DNA of 64,000 bases from Gaeumannomyces sp. JS-464 (GCA_002197995.1 NGZR01000002.1:2604001-2668000), one strand, 5' to 3'. Shown: positions 22,000 to 33,959, numbered from the stretch's first letter. Program-made: numbers and translations. Notes: generated by a model from the sequence alone, not told the origin.

Positions 22000-23330
22000 T
22001 TAGCTAATATCCGCTAAACCGGAACTAAAAATCCGTTAAATCCTTACGCTAAAACTATACGAGTTTATTTTGGTATATCGACCTCGTGGTTTAATCGACG
22101 GTTAAAAGCATTCGCTTTACCGTTTTCCGATCCTTTTCGGTACTCGATTCGGATATTATAGTCCTGGAAACATTCGCTTTACCGGACTTATTTTTGTTTA
22201 GGTTTTTGCTCGTGGTAAAATGTAACAAATTTTTATAATTAGTATATACCGCGATTTAATAGTTTGTTTCGTATAAATACGGGCGCCATTTTTCAAAAGC
22301 TTAAATAATCGCGAAAAGTTTTTTATCGTAAATTTAATAGTTTAATTTAAATCCGTTAAATTTTTGCGAAAAAAAAGCATACGGGTACAATTTTTTTTTA
22401 ATCGTTTCGTTATCCGAGTTATCCTTTAATCGCGTAATTTAACGCGTCGGTTTTAACTTCGAATGGTTTTTTTAAGTTTAGCAATACCAGTACTGGTTTT
22501 TATACTATTGCGTTTCGTAGCATTTTAAAAACTTTTTGTTTTTGTTTCCCCTAATCGAATTGGGTATTATTTTTGGTAAAATTTGTAAATAATGCTGCCT
22601 TTTTATTACATTTTTAAATAAACCTCCTATAAAAATTTACGAAGCTAAAAACCCTTATACTTTTTTAACGTTTTTAAATACGGGCTAATTTTTTACTTTT
22701 TCGATTTTTTTAAAGTTTATCACAATTTATCCTAATGTAATTACGAACTTTAAAAATGCGATTTTTTAAGCGTACTATACGCACTTTTTTAACTTAACTA
22801 AAAGCTTTGCGTTTAGCAAGTTTTAAAGCATTTTATAAACGTATTCCTTATGTTTTTCCATCGTTTTCGAAAATATTAAAATGTCGTCCAAATATATAAG
22901 CACGAATTCTTTAAAGTGCTTTCGTAATACGTGGTCGACGATTTTTTAAAACGTAACAAGTGCGTTAATAAACCCGAAGGTTATTATTAATAATTCGAAA
23001 TACCTTAGGTTGGTTTTAAAAGCTGTTATTCACTTTTGGCCTTTTTTAATCCGTAATAAGCTGTACGCTTTGCGTAAGTTAACGGCTGTAAAAAACCGGG
23101 CTTTTCCGAGCATATCTTTTAACTCGTTAATAAAAGGCAAAGGATATTGATTTTTAATAGTTGCCTCGTTTAATGGTTAGTAATCGATGTATATTCGCTC
23201 CGTGCCGTTTTTTTTATTTTTTAAAGGATACCGTGCCCGATTAGCGAGTCGAAAAGTTTAACAAACCCTTTTTTTAAATCCTTTTCCAACTGTTTTTTTA
23301 ACACCTCCTACTATTAAAGGCTAAGCTAAT
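22000..23330 (-). pseudogene. Chromovirus A reverse transcriptase and RNase H
   Basis: RT blocks on the minus strand: GTERIYIDYxPLNEATIKNQYPLPFI, then KAYSLLRIKKGQKWITAFKT, then the catalytic IYLDDILIFS with L-D-D codons at 22883-22891. RNase H follows, ending in an NIRIEYRKGSENGKANAFNRR segment near 22130. The YLDD box is intact in spite of many stops elsewhere, unlike elements B and C. Confidence 0.88.
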
Positions 23331-23699
23331 ATAACCTTTGGTATTTAAATTATGCTTTTGGTTTAAACTTAATTTTAAAATCGAACGGCCCATATTCCAG
23401 GAGTCCAATTGTTAAGGTTTTTTTTTAAACAACTTTTAATACTTGTGGTACTTTTTTAAAACGTTTTTTATTTAGGCGATAAGCTCCGCTCGTTCGTCTT
23501 AATTGATATCGCTATTAAATAGTTGCGAATTTATCGCTATTAACTTTTTAAGCTAACTATTTTATCCTGCTACCGTCGTGGCTGCTTTTAATAGTGTTAT
23601 CCGCGCATTGCCCAAAGTTCGTAACTTTCGAACTTTTTCGGTTACTAGTAGCTTTTTCCATTAAACTTAACCGGTAGTTCAATTTATTCGTAAGTTATG

Positions 23700-23981
23700 C
23701 TTTTTAAATTAAGGGATTTTTAAAATTACATTTACCTTTTTTATATTTATAATATCCAGGGTTACTGGAAAGTTTTTCCGTTAGTATCGAAATTTAAAGT
23801 AATCGGTTTTTTATCGATAAAACCGTCGTTAAACGTAATTGGTTTCTTTTTTACAGTTTTTAAACTGTACGGTTTTTATTTCCTTCGTGCTAAAATGCTA
23901 TACCTTTTCGCTGCTTTTAGCGAAAGGTAGTTGCTTTAAGCCCCGCTATCGATTAAAACGTTTAGCTTTTTTCCTTTATGC
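23700..23981 (-). pseudogene. Chromovirus A aspartic protease
   Basis: The minus frame contains LNVLIDSGA with the retropepsin D-S-G triad, followed by KRYSILARRK and LKTVKKKPITFNDGFIDKKPITL. The pogo insertion lies immediately 5' of this motif and cuts the gag-protease junction. Confidence 0.7.
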
Positions 23982-23983
23982 TA

Positions 23984-25845
23984 ACGTAGTTTACCACCGA
24001 ACGACACACACCACCGAACGACATACCCACACCCGACTTCCGGTTAATTAACGCGCATGCCAACCCAATAACGCCAGCAATCCATTTAAACTACTCGGAA
24101 CTGTATATATCGAACGTTTTTACTTCCTTTTGGCAAATGCGCGCATTGTGTCCGGTTTTGCCGCAAGTGCCATATCGCCGACGAATCGTCGTTACCCTCC
24201 TTTCCTAACCCCCATAATCGCGCATTTTTTACTGTAGCTATCCATTTAGCTCCTCCTAATTCAAAACATTTCGTATCTTTTCGACAGTATATAACCCTTT
24301 TTGCCGGACACGTGTTTTTTTTGGCCTTCCGGCGTTTGCTTAGCGCTTTGTTCGCCTTTCGTAGTTTGGAGTTCTTTTTTTCCAAAAGGTTAACCCGATG
24401 CATAATTACCTTGGCCTTTTTCGTTAATTGGTCCACAACCGATAGCATAAGCAACGAAAAGCTATTTCGGTAATTAAAAATCGGAGTTTTAATATGTTCG
24501 GATTGCGAAATTGCGTTTTTAACTGTTTAAGGCGTTTTTAAAGGTTTAAAATTCGGCGTTGTTTAAAAGCTCCCTCGGGGGAGTTAAAATTCGTAACTTT
24601 ACATTTAGCTTTTCCAAAACCGAATTCGGATTAAAAGGAGCAAGCCAGCCTTTCGAAAACCTTTTTGGATATTTTTTTCGGTTATAAAGTTAAAAAAATG
24701 CCGCTTTAAACGCCGAAAGGAACTCGATTTTAATTACGTGGTTAACGTATAACTTTATTAGGTTTTCGACTTATCGACCGTATGCTTTTTTTAGCGGGTT
24801 AAAGCATTTAACGTTAAGCGGTTAAAGGAAGTAAAACGAATGCGGAAGTATGCAAAGCGTAACAATGTTATATTCTTGGCAATAAAGTTTAAAATTCGTC
24901 GAATGGTAGCTTTTATGCCCGTTAAGCATTAACAAACGATGAGACCCTTTTTTACGGGCTGCAATATGCTTATTAAAATGCCGAATCCATTTTAGGCCGA
25001 GCTCGTTCGTAATTCACCCGTTAACATTCGTTAAAATAACCTAATCGCGTGAAAAGCCGGTTTTTAAATACTAATTGGCTAAATGGTATTGCTTTTTAAC
25101 GATAATAAAAAAAGGGATCGCTTAATTACAACAATTAACCTTTTAAATAATTGTAGCCTATTCCCGGTTGCTAAACTAAACCAGTTTTGCTTTATTACGG
25201 CCTTTTAATGTTATAATAACTATAACGGCGGCGATTATGCCTATAAAAAAGCTTGTTTCGTTAAAATTATAAATGTCGTTATTTAAAATGCCATATTTGG
25301 CTATAATGTTCCGCATAAGGTCGAATTAGGCAAAAACGAGCTTAGGATTTTCGCATTTAGCCTTTTGGTAATCGTATTTTCGAATTTAACGCGTACCGAG
25401 CTTTAAGCGGCGTTTAACGAACCTCGCGACCTAGTTGGTCCCGATAATGCCCGCGTCGCGTTCGGCGAGCAATCGGTTAGCCATATTTTTAATACCAAAA
25501 AGCTGGGAAGGGAATGCGCGAAAATCCAGCTCGAATATGTATTTAACAAGCGCCTCCTTTTAAATTCCGTTAATTTCCGAAAGTTGGGCATGTTATCGCG
25601 TCGAGCAGGCCTACCGCGCTTTCGTTTAGCGAAAATGGCGAACGCGATCGAGTAGATTTTAGCGGCGGCCCGGATGCTTAGTTTTAAGTTTAATCGCAAA
25701 GCTTAAAAAGCGAGAATTAATCGGCTTTCGTAATTATGGTTTAGCATGCTTGTCGGTAGAGGAATTGGAAGCAAAAGAAAATGTGTCGCGTTTTCGCGAT
25801 TCGTATGTCGCTTAGTGGTGTATGTCGTTCGGTAGTGAATTACGT
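23984..25845 (-). mobile_element. Pogo/Fot-like DNA transposon P1
   Basis: 1,862 bp, flanked by TA on both sides (23982-23983, 25846-25847), with ~43-bp terminal inverted repeats starting ACGTA. Each TIR is itself a doubled motif (ACCACCGAACGACA twice). It encodes, on the minus strand, a degraded transposase. TA target duplication, length and the psq/CENP-B-type N-terminus place it in the Tc1-mariner pogo group. Its TIR differs from P2/P3, so it is another subfamily. Confidence 0.9.
24086..25699 (-). pseudogene. P1 transposase, degraded
   Basis: The N-terminal frame at 25699-25403 has SIRAAAKIYSIAFA, an AKRKRGRPARRDNMP stretch and LTEFKRRRLLNTY, resembling the helix-turn-helix/CENP-B DNA-binding part of fungal pogo transposases. 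A C-terminal frame at 24454-24086 has SVVDQLTKKAKVIMHRVNLLEKK (leucine-zipper-like) and ends near a Cys/His knuckle. The DDE core between them is broken. Confidence 0.8.
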
Positions 25846-25847
25846 TA

Positions 25848-28051
25848 TAGCATAACTATTAAATATTAATACTAATTAAAGTTCGTAGCGGTTAAGGTTT
25901 TTATTCGTTATTATAATTTATACCGTGCTTTTATTTCGGGTGGATTTTTTAATTTTTTACTTTTTAAGTTGCTTTTTTCCTATTTGTAAGCGTTTTGGAC
26001 CGTATAAACCCGTCGGTTTAAGCTTTTACTTTTTCCTTTATATATATTTTGCATTTTAATTTTCCGCAATTATGGTATGTTATAACCCTTAATATGCATA
26101 GCATAAAGTATTTTAGTAACGGCGCGAAAGTGGTTATAATTTATCGGAAATTTACCGCTTTAACTTTCCATTTCGGGAATTGCCATTTTCGCTTTAAATG
26201 CTTAACCGGCCCCTTACCGTTCTTTTTTAAAAAAAATCGACTTTTAATTTAGCCGTAAGTGCTATTAGCACTTGTTTTACGTGCATTTTGCTTTAAAAAG
26301 TTCGATATATTTTATCGAACCGGGATTTAAATTTGGGTAATCGAGCGGATATTTTTCGCGTCCCGTTATTTTATTTCCAAAACCCCGCTATAAAGCTTTT
26401 CGTAATACGTTACAGTTTACTTATCCCGGAACTAATCCAAAAATTGGCCATTGTTTTTATAGGCCGGTTTTTCACGCATTACCTTTCCGAATGGTTTAAA
26501 TTAGTCCTAAAACCATTAATTGTTTTTAAAAAACCTAAGCGAAATGTATGCTTTATTAATATCGAACGCCCAAATCGTTTAATTAAAGTTTAATTCCCTT
26601 TCGTATATTTTTACAAAGTGAGTTTAGCCTAGCGGCTCGCGGTTAATCTCGTCGTTTATACGCGAAGGGTTTCCCCTTTTACTATTACTTTTATCCGGTA
26701 AAAATACGTACTTTCCTTTAAGTTATACGTCGTTTTCCTTTGCATTTGTTCTTTTAATTTTCACAGCAATTTAAGTGGCATTATTTTTTTTTCCTCGAAT
26801 TTCGTGGGTTTAAAAGTAACGTTTTATTCGCCTTCGTTGTCGTACTTAAGTTTAATAGGACTTTTATTAGGTTCTTTTCGTATTATGGCCACTTTTTTTT
26901 AAAGGTACCATCCCGATGCACATTTGTTAAACTAGTGCATTAGGTATAAGTTTTTATAATAAAAGGTTTAATTAAACGCTACCCCGGGGTATAAATTGTC
27001 GTTCTTCCCGTTTTCCGCTTTTCGGGTTACCGTTGCCCGGCGTTTTTTACGTTGCGGGCAGTTTTTTTTATATGGCTTAACTGGCCACATTTAAAGCATT
27101 TCCCGTTTTTAAAGTCCTAAAACCGGACTTTTTTTTTAATGCGTAGCTTTTATATTAAAATCCATAGGTTTGGAATGCGTTTTTAACGCTATTAATTATT
27201 ATTACCATGCTTTTTTTTAATTAGCTTTGCTTTGCATTATAATTTTAAATTGCTAGCCTTTTTTTAGCTTTCGTTTATACAGCTTATCGCTAATTTTAAC
27301 GGCCGTAATAACGTATTCGGCGAAAACCTTTAATCGTTTAACCTTAGCCATTTCGTTTTTTACGTCGTCCCGTAAACCATTGTAAAAATGGGTAATTTTA
27401 ATTTGCTCGGTTTAATTAAGTTTGTTAATAAATCGCTGGAATTCCGAAATGTAAATTAACGTTATTCCTTTTTATTGGAGTTGGAATAGCTCCCGTTCGA
27501 CCACTCGCTTTTCGTCGATTTGTTTAAATATTTTCGCGATTTTTTCTCCGAACCGGTTAAAATTAGCAAACATAACCTTCGTATTTTCGCTAGATTTATC
27601 GTATCCTTTTAAATAATCCGCCTATATAAATTCGAACCAATTTTTAACCTTACCTTACCGTCCAAACGCGTAACGGCGTAAATAACCTTTTATTTTTTTC
27701 GCTCGAAATATGCTTAGTAAAATAGGAAATACCTTTTGCATTCGGTAAAAAAAAGTTTTTAATTTCCTTTTTTTCCCGTCGTATTTATTAAATGTAAGGA
27801 ATTTATACGTGGGCATTATAGGTTTCGACTATTCGCTAACCCCGGTCGTTTTAGTTTTAATTACGGCTAGCTTATTTTTACTTTGCTGCAGCTTTTTAAT
27901 TATAAGCTAAAGGAGGTTAAAAGCATTAGCGGTAATGTAAATTACGCTACCGTAATCGAAATTAAGCGCAAACGTTGTTTTGCTAGCTTTTAAAATCGCT
28001 ATTATCGTACTGTTCGTACTTCCGGTAAGTGCTAAACAAAATTAGTTAAAA
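25848..28051 (-). pseudogene. Chromovirus A gag region
   Basis: AT-rich and stop-filled. Around 27060-27110 the minus frame reads CFKCGQLSHIKK, a CCHC knuckle whose last Cys is lost. Long gag helices cannot be followed through the mutations. Confidence 0.6.
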
Positions 28052-28489
28052 TGTTACAAACGGGCTTTTATTCTTAAGGTAGGACATTTAAAAAAAGCGC
28101 TAAAACAGTACGCTTATTTAAGGATTTTTAAAAAAATTAAATAACTAAGTAATAAAAATTTAATTGCTTGCTTAAAAGGGTGCTTTAAAACTAACTTAAA
28201 TTAATTAATACCGAAACTTTAATCCGAACTATTTAAAATAATAAAAACCTTTTTCCTTATATACCCGTAATCCTACGTAGTAATAGTTTTTAATTTGTAA
28301 TTTTTGGCAAATTATAAATTACCCTTATAATTTGTAATTTTTAACAAATTATAAATCACTTTTATAATTTACGTAACTAAGTTACGCGATTTGGTTACAA
28401 AGGCGGGGTTAAGTCGTGCTTCCGTCCTAATTTTTAACGCTTTAAATTACAAGCCTTTTTTTACCCCTCCTTTTTATTTGGTTGTAACA
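28052..28489 (-). repeat. Chromovirus A 5' LTR
   Basis: 438 bp; same ends as the 3' LTR, with fewer internal tandem units. Many point differences from the 3' LTR are C/T or G/A, as expected after RIP. Confidence 0.9.
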
Positions 28490-28713
28490 CTAAACTAGCG
28501 AAACAAAAAGAGAAAAAAGTAAAGGCAGGAATGCGGGATCGCGACTAAATGTTAAAGGCTGGTAAAGCCTACGCCCGGGCTTCGCCTGGCTTTTAATTAG
28601 CTTATTACAATCGCGCTATCACTTAACCCAGGGTCCTTTTTTAAAGCTGTGGCTTTTAAGCATAAAGCTTAAAAGCCTTTTATATAAGGCTTTTTAAGGG
28701 CTGGCCTTTACAA
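28490..28713 (+). repeat. Inverted-repeat arm 2, right half
   Basis: Continues arm 2 after the chromovirus: CTAAACTAGCG, AGGCAGGAATGCGGGATCGCGAC and later GGGTCC match the minus strand of 18183 down to 17960. C-to-T and G-to-A changes dominate. Confidence 0.8.
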
Positions 28714-28951
28714 GAATTATAAAATTATTCCCGTTTTTTTATTTACATATAAATTATATGTAATTTTTAACTTTTAAGTAATATATTAGTTTATTACTCG
28801 TAATAATATATAAATAATACCTTTTTATCATTAATTAAAATTCGCGCTTTTAAATTTTATAACCCTTTTTAATGTATATTTTTGCGATTTTTATTCGATT
28901 TTTAATTGCGTTGTTAAAACCGTAAGTTTTTACCCGTTTGTATGGGAAAAT

Positions 28952-28992
28952 GGGTGCCCGACAAGGGGGGGGGTGCTCGACAAGGGGTGCAC
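28952..28992. repeat. GC-rich TIR-like motif, second copy
   Basis: GGGTGCCCGACA, a G-run, then GTGCTCGACAAGGGGTGCAC, in an otherwise AT-rich stretch. Matches 33-68. Confidence 0.4.
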
Positions 28993-29510
28993 TAACTTAA
29001 AGATTAAGCTAAACGGTTTACTGCATGCACTTTTATTTTGCAATATGTTATCCTTGTATTTGGACTTATGGCTTTTGCTATGGTTATCGCGCTTGTCGTA
29101 CTGCTTGTCGTACTTGTCCTTATTGCGGTGTTTCTTGTTTTTGTGCTCGCTTTCCGCGTTTCCGTTAAAGTCGTTTCCTAGTTTTATGTGCGGGTAACGC
29201 TAAGCTGCAATCCTAAGCAAAACCGGCTTGGCTTTCTTAATTTCAAAAAGATAGTCGCTAATATCTCGTTAAAAGGGGGTTAACGCAAAGCTTTAACAAC
29301 TAGTTTAGCTACTTTCGGTGCAAAGACTTTTGGTGTGTGCGTGTTTGGGCTTGCTTGTAACGCAGTCGTAAAAGCATTAGGGTTTGCGGCAATGTCTTTA
29401 ACTATAGTGGTTCCCTTAAAAAACTTGGTAATTTCCATGTTATTAAAAGGGAAATGTTGTTTAACGGCGGTAATTATGCCGAACAAACATTGGTTGTACA
29501 AATTTAAAAA

Positions 29511-29540
29511 AGAGAGAAAAAGTATATTTAACGTTAGTAA
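29511..29540. repeat. Extreme 3' tip of the LINE family
   Basis: GAGAGAAAAAG followed by TATATTTAACGTTAGTAA is shared with the 3' end of LINE copy 3 (47843 onward), and then the match stops. This could be a severely 5'-truncated LINE insertion of about 30 bp. Confidence 0.4.
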
Positions 29541-31129
29541 AGGCGTGTTTATCGGTAAAGGTGTTTTTTGTTTTTTCCATACTATTTAAAAATCGCTGGT
29601 TTATCGGGTGGCGAATCTGTGCCAAAGGTGCCCCGGCTTTTGCGAAAATCATTCGAAAAACCCGCCAAAAGTATTTTTTATCCAGGCCAACGAGTCGCGT
29701 TAATACAGCCCCTAGCTACCTTTTTCGCCACCTTTTTTGCCACCTTCTAACCAGGGCTTTAACACGACGAATATATAAAGCCGGCCGCCCTCCCGCCTTT
29801 CGGAAAGCTTTTGTTTTAAAAAAATTTCGAAGCTTAAAAAGGGCCAAAAGGGCTAAGAGAGCTAGGAGGGCCAAGCACGTGTAAATAAAACCAAAAAGGA
29901 ATAAAGTTTTTTTTTTTTTTTCGCCACGGCCTAAATAGGAAATTGGTTTGCAAATGTAATACGGGTAAAAAAAAAGGTACATTTTTTATTGCAAGGCCCC
30001 TGGTTACGCTTACTTCGGGAATATCCGTGTGCAAAAAACAAGCCGGGGTTAAAAAAACAAAAAACACCATTACCGACAAACACGCCCTTAAGCTTAAATA
30101 AGGTTAAAAAACCGATTAAAAGGTTAAAAAACCGAAAACTTTTAGTGTTAAACAGCCCCTAATTTTTAGCTGGAACTTTATTACACCTTCGACTGTTACA
30201 AACTTAAAAACCGCGTTTTTAAATAGCCATTTTTTAAAAGTTGTAACGTAAACCTCCACGGTTCCTTCTTTGCGGACATTGTTAAACTGCAAAATGTGCA
30301 TCGGCTTCGGTGTTTTTATAGAAATATGCAGGTCGTTTTTACGTTCGACACTTTAACGGAAATGTCGGCTAAAAGCGCTAATCTATTATGAAAAGCTTGT
30401 TTACACATTTTAACAAACCGCTTCCGTACGGCTAAAATCTCATGCATAACTGCATACAAAAATCTTTTAAAATACAGCCCAAACTTCCCGTTTCCGTCCC
30501 CGAGCTTTCCGCTCGGTTTATCTTTTAGCTTTCGCCGACGGGTTTTAAAAGGGACCGAACGAGATTACTCCCCCTCCCTTTCCAAAAAAAGAAAAAAAAC
30601 AAACCTCGCTTTTAAAGCTCCTTTGCCCTAGTGGCGCTAATTACCGGCTTGTTGTTTTCGGGATAATGCTTAACGTTTACACCGTTTTCGTAAGCCTTAA
30701 ACCACTGTTTAAACCGGATAAGGGGTTTTGGCATTTCCGGGTAATTCTGGTGGTATTGTTTAAAAAGGTAAAGGCTTTTTTTAAATCCCTCGGCGTAGTA
30801 CTACGTTTGGTCGGTTTCCTAACCGACCCATTTGGCTTAATATTAAAGCTTATTATAGTAGGTGCGTAAAGCTAATATCTTTTTAACCTCCTATTTTTTC
30901 TCATTTGCAAGCGTGGGAGCACCCGCTATTAATACAGGGCTTTAACTTGCCAAGTGGTGTTTTTTTAGCTGGTAACCTTCGTTATTAGTAGCGAGGTAAA
31001 GCGTTTATACGTTCGTAATCCGGATAACGGCTTCGGCTAAACTCGAGCTAATACTTCGTTTCGCCGTTAACCCTCGCAAATTTAAAAACCACATTTTTAA
31101 ATAACCATTACTTAAACTTTGCGAATTAG

Positions 31130-31340
31130 TGTTGCAACTAAGGGTTTGCTTCTAAGGTAAGGCACCTCGAGGGTGGAAAGGACAGTATCGCTGGTGCTAG
31201 TAAACAGGGGAACACGTAACTTAAAAGGATAATTTAATTGCTTGCTTTAAGGGATGCTTGGGAACTAACTTAGGTTAACTAATGCCAAAGCCTTAGTTAA
31301 AGCTACTTAGGACCGTAAAAAATCCTTCCTTTTTTTATAA
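31130..31340 (-). repeat. LTR homologous to the chromovirus family
   Basis: TGTTGCAAC, AAGGTAAGGCACCTCGAG, TTGCTTGC and CTAACTTAGG match 19246-19450 in order and orientation. The right end is unclear: similarity fades past ~31340 and no TAACA end was found before the C-run. Probably a solo or truncated LTR. Confidence 0.55.
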
Positions 31341-31662
31341 TGTCTTTGCCCGTCCTACGACCTCCCTGGATATGTTTAGCTATGTTTATTACGGCTAGTA
31401 GGGCCCTCGTTAATAGCTGGAAGTGCGGGGCTTGTAAAAACCCGCAGCCTTTATCGCAAATAAGGGCGGGCCCCACTAGCGGCCCCTTAAAAAATTGGGG
31501 ATATCCCAATTTTGTGCAAGTCGGGCTTTCCGGGCTTCCCTTTTTCGAATAACAATCGACTTTACTACTAACGTTTACTTGCCTGCCTATTAGCCCTAAT
31601 AAATGGTAGCAACTCGGAAAACTTAAGCGACTAACGCTTATAACCGCGAAAGGTGTTACATT

Positions 31663-31687
31663 CCCCCCCCCCCCCCCCCCCCCCCCC
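31663..31687. repeat. Homopolymer of 25 C
   Basis: An uninterrupted C run inside AT-rich, RIP-affected DNA. The true length is uncertain for any sequencing method. Confidence 0.9.
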
Positions 31688-31689
31688 TT

Positions 31690-31960
31690 CGAAAATCCGA
31701 CCTGCTTGTGGCGCAACGATTTTCTCTTTCCCTTCCTCCCCGGCTTTTGCTTAAAGCGACGCCGGTACTTACGTCCTAACCTGCTTGCGGCGCGCGGGAC
31801 GCTTTAAATACCACTTCCCCAAAAATCCAACCTGCTTATAACGCGACGATCTTCCCCAATTAATCCCTCGATCGGCCTTTGCTTAAAGCGACGCTAATTT
31901 TTACGTTTCGACCTGCTTGTAGCGCGAAAAACGCTTTACCAACCACTACCAATCGTCGTT
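31690..31960. repeat. Tandem ~115-bp repeat with a GACCTGCTTGTGGCGC-type core
   Basis: The core ACCTGCTT-R-T-R-R-CGCG appears four times (about 31700, 31778, 31828 and 31910). The block GCTTAAAGCGACGC appears twice, giving about two full units. The units differ mainly by G/A and C/T changes. Confidence 0.6.
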
Positions 31961-33959
31961 CCTTTCGTTAGGCCAAACGCGATTAAAATACCAAATCCCT
32001 TTTTACGTTAGGCTTTAGGCGGGCGAAAACCTCAAATTCCTTATTTTTTACCTACCTACTTATTTAGCCGTCATTTCGCTATCACTTTACCCGTAAAACA
32101 CTATAACGAACCCCTATCCGCCGAAAATTACCCTTAAAATTAAAGCAATAAAGCGTTTATGCCCGGTGCGATGCTAAAATCCTTTTTATTTAAAAGCGAC
32201 AGCTTTGTACCGCATAAAGCTATTACTAACCTATCGCACAACGATAGCGTGCAGCTAAAACGGGCTAAGCGCGCTAAGCCAATTGGCGTATTAACCTTTT
32301 CTTTTGCCTAAAGCATTAAGGTGCTAACCAAAACGCCCGCTGTTGCCCACATTTTTGCCTTTTTTTCCGCTTTTAACATACGCCCGGGAAAGATCGACTT
32401 CGACCGCTAACCTTAATTAACGCGTTCGTAACCCTCCATAACGAACTACGAGGCACCTTTTTAAGCCTCGTCCGAAAACGACGAGTATTAACACGTTGCC
32501 GGTAAAAACGGAAGTTTTAAACCTGGATTTAACAGCGACTTTATCCGCCGAATGGAGGCATAAATTAAAAAGCAAAACGATCGATTGTATCGGGCTTTTA
32601 ATCGGTTTAACCAATTGCGAAAAAGCTAACGCTAATTTCGAAACATCCAATTTAAACAAACTAATACCTTTAAGCAAATTATAACGAAGTTAAGCAGTAT
32701 TAAAAACAGTCGCGAACATTTTAAGCGCTTTAAAATACGAGCGTTATTACAGCTCAAATATTAGCGGCACTCGTACTTATTAGCTTTCGCCAAATTTGCG
32801 TAAAGCTAATCGCCGGCTTAGTAAAATCCGACGAGATAAATAGCCGGCCGCTAAGTTGGAAAACGAGGACTTAATTGCTATAAACAGGCCTGTTATAAAA
32901 GCTAATCGCTATAAAAAACCCGATAGCGATCGCTACCGCTTTTAAAAGCCCGAGCGCGAGCATAACCGGACTTTACGCACGATTACGGCCAATTAAAGTC
33001 GTAATTTACAAGCTTTTTTTAATTTCGATTTGGATTTTAGCGAAAATTAAAGCGGAATCCCGCTAAAATCCCAGCCGGCCTAACGAGTTAAAAAAAGCCA
33101 TCGTATTTGCCAACCCTTTCGGGTTACGCCTGTTAACACCCCTCGATAGGATCCGGCTCGTAACTTTAACAACCTTTACGTTTCGGATCGCAAGAATTGC
33201 GATTAAAATAACCGTCGTTATCGATAAAACCGAAAGAAAGCCGACGATTTAGCCATTCGCCGTCGGCGTTAACAAACTTTTAATACCACTATATTAATTC
33301 GGCTTTAAAAACATCGTTTCCTTTTTAAGCGAAAAATGATCGGCAATTTTTAATCTTTACCAAAAAGACTTAAAAAATTAAAGCATTTTTTTTTAACTTA
33401 AAGCTAACAATTTTTACAAACGTTTACGCATTTACGAAACGTATCGACACTTTCCGTAAAAACCTAAACACGGTTTAAAACGTCGACTATTAGCTTTTTA
33501 ACCTTTTCCAAACTTTATTAGAAGGTTTTGCATTTATTTAGTAAAGCAGCTAGCTAAACCGCGATAAATGTGCGGCTTTAAAAGCTTAAAACTTTATAGC
33601 AATTTTTACGGCTTTAAAGCGATAGTTCGCCCTAAACGTTAGCAAAGCTACCAAACTTTTCACCGAAATAACGCTTAGTTTCCGCGATTTGGCTGTAAAC
33701 GAGTTTGCTTTACACTAGTTTGTATTTAAAATGCTCCGTTATATTAAAGGCATAGGCATTACTTAAAGCGGCAATTAGTACAGTACTATAATCCAAATTT
33801 AAAACCGCTTAAACTTAAGCATTTAAACGAGATTGCGAGCTTACAAACCTACGGAAATTCGCATTAAGTACTTTCGTTTTATTAAAAAAATAACCTCGTT
33901 TTTATCGCTGTCGCTAAAAAGCAATATCCTAACGCGACGGTTAAAAGGCATAACCTCCA

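Larger units (their letters stand above)
19246..28489 (-). mobile_element. Chromovirus A: full-length Ty3/gypsy LTR retrotransposon
   Basis: A 9.2-kb element bounded by similar LTRs (19246-19756 and 28052-28489, TGTTAC...TAACA) and a perfect 5-bp duplication CTAAA (19241-19245, 28490-28494). Pol runs on the minus strand in the order protease, RT, RNase H, integrase, chromodomain. A pogo element (23984-25845) and a solo LTR (20665-20899) are nested inside. Frames are full of TAA stops and TpA-rich, as RIP would produce. Pol order and the terminal chromodomain identify a chromovirus, a clade that integrates into heterochromatin. Confidence 0.93.
28714..31129. other. AT-rich stretch with degraded coding remnants
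   Basis: Holds a TIR-like motif (28952-28992), a short LINE tail (29511-29540) and broken minus-strand frames. One (29501-29280) reads NNMEITKFFKGTTIVKDI. Another (30301-30116) has MHILQFNNVRKEGTVEVYV and looks gag-like. A lysine-rich basic stretch lies near 29040-29190. A ~40-bp segment at 29541-29580 recurs inverted at about 30055-30090. The element cannot be identified. Confidence 0.35.

Noticed and set aside
31663..31960. CRISPR-like array
   Set aside because: Only two diverged ~115-bp units without uniform spacers, in a eukaryotic genome.
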